Source: Talinum fruticosum (lineage: Eukaryota; Streptophyta; Magnoliopsida; Caryophyllales; Talinaceae). From it: a stretch of DNA of 64,000 bases. Position 1 is the stretch's first letter. Every line of letters begins with the position of its first letter. The DNA is taken from the NCBI GenBank assembly GCA_021018815.1, contig JAITYX010000135.1:620001-684000 (forward strand). The letters are read 5' to 3'. The position numbers and the translations under genes were made by a program. The notes beneath the pieces are model-generated. The model worked only from the letters and a program-made list of their open reading frames with translations, had not been told where the DNA came from and ran no database searches. Positions 56,513 through 64,000 of the stretch are shown piece by piece.

Positions 56513-56520
56513 TATTTATA
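56513..56520 (-). promoter_or_regulatory. TATA box of the knottin-like gene
   Basis: On the minus strand TATAAATA (in GGTACTATAAATACGAACC) lies 85 bp upstream of the ATG, placing the transcription start near 56485 with a leader of ~55-60 bases. The adjacent hAT element starts at 56534, so only the core promoter is original sequence. Confidence 0.7.
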
Positions 56521-56597
56521 GTACCAGTTAGCTCAGTGACGGACCCAGGAATTTATGGAAAGGGGTCGAAATAAACTAAATAATAGTGTACACAAGT

Positions 56598-56748
56598 AAA
56601 AATTTCGGCAAGTTTCCTCCGTAATATGGCTAATCCCATAGGCTTAAAGCCTTATCCCTGCACAAAACACATTCATAAACTCAACGAGACACACGCTCGG
56701 AGTATCAACAACACAAGTTCAACGACCCACACGCTCGGAGTATTCACA
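56598..56748. repeat. LTR fragment of the 9720/32069 family inside the hAT element
   Basis: Shares AATTTCGGCA, TAATATGGCTAATCCCATAGG, GGCTTAAAGCCTTA and two CACACGCTCGGAGTAT units with the solo LTRs at 9720 and 32069. It replaces the 3' part of the hAT transposase gene. No ends or duplication are visible, so it is a fragment captured or left by deletion. Confidence 0.8.
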
Positions 56749-57231
56749 TAGGTCTTGTGAATGCATCCCCCAAAATGGGTCATTTCATCATTTTTAAACA
56801 AATAACAACACAAGCAAAATGCAGCATCTTCCTTTATGCTATATTCTAACCAATTACTGTATAAACCATACCAGGAGACATTAAATCTACGCATATATCC
56901 AGACATTGACGTTTGAGGGAAAGTATGATTTCGGGGTTGAAAGGCACCTTTTGGAGATATGCTCTTCTTACCTCATCTTGCTCATATTGTGACATTGGTT
57001 TTCTTGCTCCGGATCAAATGGAAGTGCATTGACATCAACTCGACTTCTCTCAATAGAAGAGGGATTGTCATTTACATCACACATTGTAGGGGAGGGATTG
57101 ACATTTGCATCACAAGTTGTAGGAGAAAGATTTATATTTGCATCGCCTTCTTCATTCAATGGTGAATTTTCAGATTTCGAACTTAAAGGAATGGAAAGTT
57201 CTGTAGCTATCTTTTTGAAATATCTATGCAT
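56749..57231 (-). pseudogene. TTF-type hAT transposase, N-terminal part
   Basis: Start at 57231 (MHRYFKKIATELSIPL). Three near-repeats of a CD.N.NPSPT motif span residues ~35-60, then VDVNALPFDPEQ. A frameshift near 57000 leads to QYEQDEVRRAYLQK. 56906-56750 gives the zinc-finger segment MSGYMRRFNVSWYGLYSNWL, EYSIKEDAAFCLCCYLFKN and, after another shift, GGDAFTR-like residues. This is the TTF-type zinc finger that begins plant hAT transposases with a C-terminal dimerisation domain. The catalytic and dimerisation parts are gone. Confidence 0.8.
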
Positions 57232-57429
57232 TTTAACCTATAATAAAAATTAAACAACAAAAATCAAACCTCTATCGTAAAATTGGTCTAAAGAATGAAT
57301 GAAATAAAATTGAAAAATCAATAAAATCACATAAATTAAGAATAAAATTAAAGAAATTAAATCTAACATCAAACAAATTATAACTTAAATTGAATTAAAA
57401 TTGAAAAATTTGAAAGTTGTGAACTTACA

Positions 57430-57835
57430 GATTTGGGAATGAATCAATGATAGAGTAGAGAGAGTGTGGTGCGGGAGAGGAGAGGAGCGGCAGTGGCGGA
57501 CGGCGACCGGGGCTGGCGGCTAGCAGTGGCGGTGGACGGCGCCGGCGGTGGGCTGCAATGCAATCGTTTGGGGCTCCTCCTCCGGTGTGGTTGTTGGCTG
57601 CGAGAGAGAGAGAGAGTGTGTGGGAGTGGGAGAGGAGAGGGACGGCTCCGCAGCCTCCGCCACTGACTCTGGCTGGGCAGGCACAGCAGCACGGAGGGCG
57701 GCGGCAGTGGTGGCCGGTCCGGTGGTGGGGGCAAAGCAGAGCAGGTGGGGCAGGGCAGGTCGTGCGTCGTGGGGTAAAGCAGAACGAACGGCGCTCTGCA
57801 GATGGAAAATAAGTATGAAAGAAGTTAAATTTTGA
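57430..57835. other. GC-rich leader of the hAT element
   Basis: Strongly G+C-rich, with GGCGG and GAGAGAGA runs, between the element's right end and the transposase start. It produces long frames on both strands (e.g. 57425-57931 minus) of Pro/Arg/Ala/Ser composition without domains. A CpG-rich transcription-start region is the likely role. Confidence 0.5.
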
Positions 57836-57849
57836 AAAAAAAAAAAAGA

Positions 57850-57925
57850 GATTGCTTGTATTAGGAATCGAACCCCTGACCTCGCGTGTGACTATTAACA
57901 TTCTCACCATCTCAGCTATATTTAC
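57850..57925 (-). repeat. tRNA-like segment with Pol III A and B boxes
   Basis: On the minus strand TAGCTGAGATGG (57918-57907, A box) and GGTTCGATTCC (57874-57864, perfect B box) are 32 bp apart, and an A-run follows on that strand's 3' side (T-run equivalent at ~57835-57850). The acceptor and T stems do not pair properly, so it is not a tRNA gene. It is a SINE-type or tRNA-derived fragment within the hAT element. Confidence 0.6.
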
Positions 57926-58018
57926 TTTCAACTTAGACTGTATTCTATAAAAGATTTATTTGTTTTTGAAAGGGGGTCACCCCACTGACCCCCGGGTGGA
58001 TCCGTCCCTGAGCTAGCT

Positions 58019-58674
58019 CACTCATTCATTAATCTCTTAGATAATACGTGGATCATCTCAATGAGCGTTGGATAATATAAAGTGGGGTCAGAAATTAGAA
58101 TGATTAGGGTCCAGGATTAAATGAATAACACTGTTTCTTTTCGCCTCAATTTTACTTAGGTAAGCAGATGCATAGATTTAGGTCCAGGCCTTTTTGAAAA
58201 TCCAGATAATCATGCTCGCAAAAATTCACCCAATCTGATTACCCCGAATTTATCCAACTTGAAAAATATCGAGTTTGGCCCCAAAATATTTGTCTGAATT
58301 TTAAATTTGGAGAATCGGCCATATCCGAATCAAAATTTATACGAGCATCGGATTTGGCAAGTTGAGTCTAGGTTGTCCGAATTTCGGACAATTAGGGAAC
58401 CGAGTTCGCACATTCACTCATTCAGATTTAGTAACAATTTCAGTTTAAAATCTACAAAATTAGTTTAATCAAAAAATTTGGTCATTCGGGTTTGAATATC
58501 AAGATTTGGGTCCAGGTTTCATCACAGAAATAATTTTGGTCTTATTTTCAAAAGTTTGTATTACAAATTCAGAAATGTAATCATTCGGGTTAGGACATAA
58601 ACATTCAGGTTAGGGTGTGGCTCTGATCATGGTGTCCCAATTTGCTATTCGGAAATGATTTAGGTATGGCGTTT
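58019..58674. other. No gene; possible degraded hAT MITE
   Basis: 58185-58615 starts near TTAGGTCCAGGCC and ends near ATTCGGGTTAGG, with scattered TTCGGGTT/CGAATTT words like the MITEs at 18649 and 52855. Termini and duplication could not be defined. 58019-58180 may be the original upstream region of the knottin-like gene. Confidence 0.35.
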
Positions 58675-59408
58675 TCATCCGAATGTCCAAACCCAAATTA
58701 ACCATGGTTGTTTTGGCTCTAGGACCCATGTTGCAGGCCCAAAAACTTCATTAATGACTGGAATAGTAGTTTTGATTCCAGATTTATTCGTAGTATTTTT
58801 TACCCTAAGACTTGGGTATAATCGCAAAATACACCGAGAGATTTTTTTGTGCAAGAATTTCATTAACACTTCTAGATCAAACCTCCCCAGGATTTCATTA
58901 TCACTCAGCATATCTTTCCAATTGGCTCTCTTATTATTCAAAGTAGTCGGAAAAGCAAACCTGTATCACTTGTGCTTTAAAACTATGACAAATCTGTTCT
59001 GCCTCGCTTCTGATTTGCCTAAATCTTCTCATGTTTCTCTCTTGTCGTACGTGATATTAATAGAGTATATCTCTAATACTCTATTAATTACATTACAGCA
59101 TAAGTAGCAAGCACCAACTGTTTTTCTTTTTTAATTTTGTTTCATTGCCCTTAAATCAAGCACCCGTGAAGCTCCATTGAACTATTCGAGTGTTAGGGAT
59201 TGATAGCCCCCTAATATACTCATTATAATGCCCTGCATAAAAAATACATTGGAAAAAGGATATGTTCATGTGATTCTGGCTCCCTTTCACACCCAAGGCA
59301 ACATATATCAACATTACGCTTACACTTTGTAACTCTATCTACAATTGGCAATATACCATAATTAGAAAATTTTTTTCTAACAACAAAAAAGTTGGTCGTT
59401 AAAAGCAT
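58675..59408 (-). pseudogene. LINE zf-RVT fragment, minus strand
   Basis: 59408-59223 encodes KKFSNYGILPIVDRVTKCK, then DICCLGCEREPESHEHILF: a C-x2-C ... H-x4 zinc-binding pattern like zf-RVT (family: L...GI......C..C....ES..HLF..C). Downstream (58941-58675) a further minus frame may be LINE tail sequence but is not diagnostic. Catalytic domains absent. Confidence 0.6.
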
Positions 59409-59743
59409 AATTTATAGTCGTTGAAAACTCTTAACGATCAAGAAAATGTTGCACATTGTCTGTCGTTATTGGTCCCGTCGTTAATAGTTTTAACGACAAA
59501 ATGAAATTTTTTCGTTATTAGAACAACGACGAAAATATACATGGTCATTATAAGTTAACTAATCAATGACCAAAAAATATTAATAACGACGAAATTATTC
59601 GTTGTTTATTTGTAAAATTAAAAATAAAAATTTTATAATTATTATCATTAATGACAACATTGGTTTGTTGTGACTTTTTTAATCAAGGTTAACAACAAAA
59701 TATTTTCGTTGTTTAAAATCACTATTAAAGTATCTAACGAATA
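59409..59743. repeat. Degraded subterminal array of a second CACTA-like family
   Basis: AACGACGAAA, CGTCGTTAA, TAACGACAAAAT and TCGTTGTTT variants occur about a dozen times in both orientations over ~330 bp. It resembles the AGCGACGGA arrays of the 13006 element with a different core. No CACTA terminus is preserved. Confidence 0.45.
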
Positions 59744-60701
59744 TGAATGTTTGCTTTTGGAGAGGCTAAGTCACCTTAGAGGGGGAGAGGGGGTGAATAG
59801 GGTGACGAAAAATTTTACACAAAAATCAAACTCTTTTTGGACACAATAAAATCGGAAGTAAATTCTAAGTCTAGATTGGACTCAGAAAAGTGAACACTTA
59901 GAAATACGTGGAAACCCTCATGGGATAGAAAACCATGGACAGTGCCAATTTAAGCACCAAGTCAAAATCCACTAGTTGAATCCACAATTACAAAGCACTA
60001 ACTTATCCTAGAATTGCTCCCTTAGACATTTCCTTTGCAAGTTTTTCCTATACTCAGAAGTTTCGTTATCCGATCTAGTACTTCCTCACTAAGTTAACCT
60101 TTACAATAAGGGACAACTGAGATGAGTTAACCCTTACTGCTCAGTCAAGGGACTTACAAAGAAAGTAAGAAAATAATGCAAGTGATTACAAGACTTTCTT
60201 TACAACTCAGAAGGTATGAAATAAGATTAGGAGTTGTAAGTTAAAGATTGAGTCGAAGAGCACTAAGTAAGTGTCCAGCAATTGGTTCAACAATAATCTC
60301 AGTAATCTTCAAGTCTTGTGAGGTGGCTTATATTTATAAGCACCCAACCAGATAGCTGTTGTGACCCGTTCTGGACTGGTGAACTTCATTTTCCATTGTA
60401 ACGGTTAGTCCGAGCCACTAAAAAAGATCCGTTGTAAATGTGAACGTTGAGTAATGACTCTTAACTCCAAAAGAAGTCCAACCCTTTGGTTGTGATTGAA
60501 ATATGTGGTGGAAACAACTGTTAGACTCAAAGTTGCAGTTTTCTAGTTTTGGGAACAAACAACCCTAACAAGGTGTCTCGAGCTAGGTCCAGTAAATGGT
60601 TAAAATATGTCTGCTAGTGTTTAATGGCTAGAAACCGGTTGCTTTCGTACTATTCAGAAGTAGATTAGGCTTGATTCAACAACCTACAAAAGCAAATTAT
60701 G
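59744..60701 (-). repeat. Old Sirevirus LTR copy a, truncated
   Basis: Reversed, it corresponds to roughly the last two-thirds of the 38570 LTR (from TTTGCTTTTGTAGG to the end ...CAAACATTCA). It is diverged, with ACTCGG of the young copy mostly reading ACTCAG. Joined directly to copy b. Confidence 0.85.
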
Positions 60702-62140
60702 TGAAGGTTTGCTCCGGGAGAGTCTAAGTCACCCTAGAGGGGGTGAATAGGGTGATGAAAAAATTTGAATAAACTTAGAAACTTTTTGCTTGGAAAAAGA
60801 TAAATAGTTGATTCCGAGTCTAGATTAAACTCAGAAATACAAACACTCATAAATATGTGGAAACCCTCCTGGGGCAGAAAATCACGGACAGTGCTAATCC
60901 AAGCAACAAGTCAAATCCACTATTTTGAATCCTCAAAATACACCGGATTGATTCAATCAGAATTGCTCCCGTAGACAATTCCTTACAATGTTTTCCTAGA
61001 CTCAGAAGTTCCCTTATCTGGTCTAGTACTTCCTAACTGACGTAATCTTTACGGTTATGGACATCCGAGCTGAGTTAACCCTTACAGCTCAGTCAAGGGA
61101 CCTTACTCAGAAAGTAAGAGAAGTATGTAATTGATTATAAGACTTTACAACTCAGAAAAGTATTAAGTACAGACTTGGAGTTGTAAATAGAAGATTGAAT
61201 GAGTAATGTACTAAGAGAAATAGTTTCAGCAATGGGTTAAATAATCTTTAAGTCTTGTGAAGTGACTTCTATTTATAGATGACCAAGCAGAGTGACCGTT
61301 GTGTCTTAGTTCTGAATAGAAGTCTTTACTAGTCGTTATAACGACTCTTCCGATCACTCAAAAAGATCCGTTGAGATGTGAACGTTGTGCAACGGCTCTT
61401 AGCTCATAAAGGTGCTCCAGTCAACTGGTGATGTCTGAAAAGTAAGGTGGAAACCACCATTGAGCTTATCGTTGGAGTTTTCCAGTTTTGGAAACAGACA
61501 ACCCCGACACGGTATCCGAGCTCAATTCAAAAGTAGATAACGCTTATCTGTCGATGATTGACAGCTAGAAACCGGCTACTTTTGTAATTCAAAAATGAGA
61601 TAACCTCGTTTGGATAACCTACAAAAGTAAACCACTTTGGTTTTCAAAGTATAAAATACTTTGGTCCAAGATTAGGCATAGATAATAATTTAATTAAGAT
61701 AATTAAGTGCATAATTATCTTAGGCCTAGAAGAGTGGAATTTTCTGAGTCTAATATTCAATATACTCAAATTAAATTAGAGTCAATCCTAAGAAAAATCA
61801 AGTTAGAAAAAGTATAATTATCAGAGTATAAAGACTTGATCTGGACAAATAATTCTAAAACAAACACACTCGACTTAGAGAAAGGAATTAACCCTGTAAT
61901 TCACTTTGTGTTGAATTGTGCAGCAAGAAATCAGTATAGGAGCGTTAGAAAAATTATTTGAGCATGCGATAGATCTGAGTGATGTCTGAGTGACTCAGAA
62001 ATATCAATAAAACAGATTTACAAGAGTGTGTTTTCTGAGTTAGTCAGAAATGAACGAAAACTCATACAAGAATTTCTATAATACTCAAAATGACTTGTAA
62101 TCAAAACCTAGGAGAAATGAGGTTTATACCTGAGTCTTCA
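60702..62140 (-). repeat. Old Sirevirus LTR copy b, full length (1.44 kb)
   Basis: Reversed, it starts TGAAGACTCAGG (62140) and ends near 60702, with a TATA box (TCTATAAATAG, ~61280-61270) and the same block order as the 38570 LTR. Immediately adjacent, in the same orientation, to copy a. Confidence 0.88.
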
Positions 62141-62691
62141 TGTAGTACTTAGAATGTCTTAGAGTTAGAATTTGAGTCTTCATTATGTTTGTACTCAAAG
62201 TATAAAAATACTTTGTTCCAAGATTAGGCACAGATAATAATTAAATCAGAGTAATTAAGCACTTAAATATCTTTGGCCTAAAAGAGTGGAATTTTTTGAG
62301 TCTAATATCCATTAGGTTTAGATTCCATCTCAAGTCAATCCTTGTAATGATCAATTTAAAGAGAGTAAGATATCAGAATACATGAACTTGATCAAGCAAA
62401 TACTTCTCTATAAGTAAACTTACTTAAAATCAAAGAATTAACGCTGTAATTCATTTCAACTTGGAATACAGAGTCGGTGCTCAGAATAAATGTATTAGAG
62501 AAAATATTTGATCATGCGATAGTTCTGAGTTGTGTCAGAGTGGCTCAAAAACCTAGTTAAGAATGATATGTAAAGATTGTGGTTTCTGATTGGATCAGAA
62601 CAGGATGAAAACTTAGATAGAGATTTCTATAAGGCTCAGAATAACTTAGAATCAAAATCTAAGAGAGATAGAGAGTTATACCTAAGTCTTC
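62141..62691 (-). repeat. Old Sirevirus LTR copy c, first ~500 bp, plus a 42-bp LTR-start scrap
   Basis: 62196-62691 reversed starts TGAAGACTTAGG and matches the beginning of the LTR. 62147-62189 carries another TGAAGACTC start. This is the 3' LTR of a minus-strand element, because a purine tract and internal sequence adjoin it at 62692. Confidence 0.8.
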
Positions 62692-63011
62692 AATCTCCTC
62701 CTTTTTGATAAAAGGCATTCCATTCTTAAGATAGAAATTTTTTTAGTACAACATGTTAAGTTTTCATACCAAGTTGATAAGAGTAATAACGAATTAATCA
62801 AATTATGAAAGTTCAGCTTAGATCAAATCATAACTCAGAACAAGTTGCTTGATATTATTCAGAGCAATCACAAATAAACAAAGCAAGTATGTTAAGGATT
62901 CAAGTATCATAGTTAAGACAGTGCTAAGTATGTAACTCAGAAACATATATGCTCAGAAAATAAACGTCTTGCATTGCTAGAGTCATATATACAAGAAACT
63001 CAGAAATTATC

Positions 63012-63052
<41 letters not shown>

Positions 63053-63265
63053 CAAAACTACTTTCCCTGAACCAATTATCCAAAATTCAATCTATGTCTG
63101 TCCCCCTATGCATTTCAGCAAAACACCAAAAGGAGGGAAAGATCAAATAATTATATAAGATGCTAGACAAGAGAGAAAAAATGAAATCTAAGAGAAGAAA
63201 GATTAAGATGGAGGGGCAGTCTGTCTTGTGGTTGAGGAACGAGGAGTGTGCCTTGACCAATACGC
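62692..63265 (-). mobile_element. 3' internal end of the old minus-strand Sirevirus
   Basis: Reversed, the purine tract AAAAAGGAGGAGA precedes the LTR start, preceded in turn by GGAATGCCTTTTATC (compare GAAATGCCTTTCATC before the tract in the young element). 63210-63300 may be the end of the ORF3 region. The remainder of the element is not in the window. Confidence 0.7.
63008..63058. repeat. (AAAAC)n simple repeat
   Basis: About ten AAAAC/AAAAAC units within the old Sirevirus internal region. Confidence 0.9.
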
Positions 63266-63326
63266 TTGAGTGGATGATGTTGAGCGAGGAGGCTGCAGAG
63301 ATGGTACGTTGAGAAGTTGAGATGAA

Positions 63327-63514
63327 ATTATGGATCTATTATGATCATATCTTTGAAAGATTATATTCTAAAAATTATAGATTTATTGTGATCATATCTT
63401 TATAAGATTATATTCTGAAAATTATGGATTTATTATGATCATGTCTTTGCGAGATTATATTCTTGAAATTCTGAAATTATTATGATTGTATCTTTGCATG
63501 ATAATATCATGGAA
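63327..63514. repeat. Four tandem 47-bp repeats
   Basis: Units begin at 63327, 63374, 63421 and 63468, each with ATTATGGATTTATTATGATC and TATCTTTG.AAGATTATATTC-like sequence. The fourth is the most diverged. Period is exactly 47 bp. Confidence 0.9.
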
Positions 63515-63539
63515 ATCCTAATTCTCTCCCCAGATTTTA

Positions 63540-64000
63540 TAGTGTCTTATATTTCGAAAGAATGACCTCAAACATCACCAATTAAGGTTGCAAGAAGTAG
63601 AAGGTGCAACGAAAACAATTCAGCACCGATTGAAGGATGTTAAGGATGGCTATGAATTAGTGAAAGACAAGAATCTCATAAAGAAACTCAAATTGAAAAG
63701 CATAATCTTTTCTGAAAGCAAGTAAGATTCAGTTACCAAGTCAGACAAACAACTACTAACAGTAACATTTTGAAGCCACTCAATTTTATCATATTTTGTC
63801 TCTTGTAATTTCAGTCATATTGTCTTGTAGCAAAGTCTTAGGGAAGATTACTTTGTGAGTTGTAGTAGTATAGAGTCTTAGGAAAGACTGTTTTATGAGT
63901 TGTAGCACTTAAGAGAAGTGTGAGTGAAGGGTCTCTAGAGTAAGTGTACTCGAAAGGTTAGTTAGAGAGTTAAGTGAAGCGTTCTCGTGACAGTCAGACA
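63540..64000 (+). other. Possible LTR-like sequence at the window edge
   Basis: Contains two copies of AGTCTTAGG.AAGA..AC/GTTTT.TGAGTTGTAG (63833-63905) and an AGTGTACTCGAAAGGTTAG stretch, reminiscent of U5 regions of Copia LTRs. No ends or coding sequence are visible before the window stops. Confidence 0.3.

Larger units (their letters stand above)
56534..58010 (-). mobile_element. hAT element of the TTF-type, 1.48 kb, internally deleted
   Basis: Ends CAGTGACGGACCCA and, reversed, CAGGGACGGATCCA match at 12 of 14. Flanks AGTTAGCT (56526-56533) and AGCTAGCT (58011-58018) match at 7 of 8. It contains a minus-strand transposase start, a piece of LTR where the rest of the gene should be, a GC-rich leader and a Pol III-box segment. 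It cannot encode a full transposase. Confidence 0.9.

Noticed and set aside
57850..57925. tRNA gene
   Set aside because: A and B boxes are good, but the acceptor and T stems do not pair; treated as a tRNA-derived fragment.
57425..57931. 168-codon minus-strand frame with Cys/Pro/His-rich middle
   Set aside because: It spans the hAT GC-rich leader and the Pol III-box segment; frames are open on both strands there, and the composition is low-complexity.

Overview
This is nuclear DNA from a flowering plant, probably a eudicot, in a gene-poor and transposon-dense region. The evidence is an AT-rich background with TTA/AAT microsatellites, several plant-specific transposon families (Sirevirus-type Copia, Tat-lineage Ty3/Gypsy, CACTA, hAT, Stowaway-like and Tourist-like MITEs, SINE, LINE), plant mobile-domain (PMD) sequence, and plant-style TATA boxes and split genes. 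There are no operons, rRNA genes or CRISPR arrays. I could not determine the species.

Layout. 1-9.7 kb: fragments (an old Sirevirus LTR, a CACTA end, a LINE with a zf-RVT tail, small MITEs, and one SINE with an 18-bp target duplication). 9.72-12.88 kb: a 3.2-kb solo LTR with a perfect AATTT duplication. 13.0-18.1 kb: a CACTA element with both ends and an AGC duplication, carrying a broken transposase and a Transposase_24-type second gene. 18.2-27.75 kb: about three diverged copies of one repeat unit, riddled with hAT MITEs, Stowaway-like MITEs, a 1.4-kb palindrome and a 0.47-kb foldback; paralogous empty sites confirm several insertions. 27.75-35.86 kb: two Tat-lineage 5' ends facing each other, with mirrored minisatellite leaders, one of them split by a second solo LTR (CTGAG duplication). 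35.98-38.53 kb: a frame-broken PMD gene. 38.57-49.57 kb: a complete 11-kb Sirevirus-like Copia element (1.59-kb LTRs, TATTT duplication, gag, protease, integrase, RT, RNase H and a third coding region), frame-broken throughout. 49.6-52.15 kb: more Tat sequence (DUF7745-like) and a 5'-end fragment of a second, minus-strand Copia element. 52.8-54.5 kb: a hAT MITE and a Helitron-derived scrap. 54.9-58.0 kb: the only convincing host gene, a two-exon minus-strand gene for a secreted six-cysteine knottin-like peptide. It has a LINE fragment in its intron and a 1.48-kb TTF-type hAT element inserted 13 bp upstream of its TATA box. 58.0-64.0 kb: LINE and CACTA scraps, then a stack of old minus-strand Sirevirus LTRs.

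The transposon genes do not form a working pathway; nearly all are decayed. The points most worth following up are the knottin gene with a transposon abutting its core promoter, the head-to-head Tat structure with inverted minisatellites, the 1.4-kb palindrome as a possible hairpin-RNA source, and the CG-rich ACTCGG motif that pervades the young Sirevirus copy and reads ACTCAG in the old ones.
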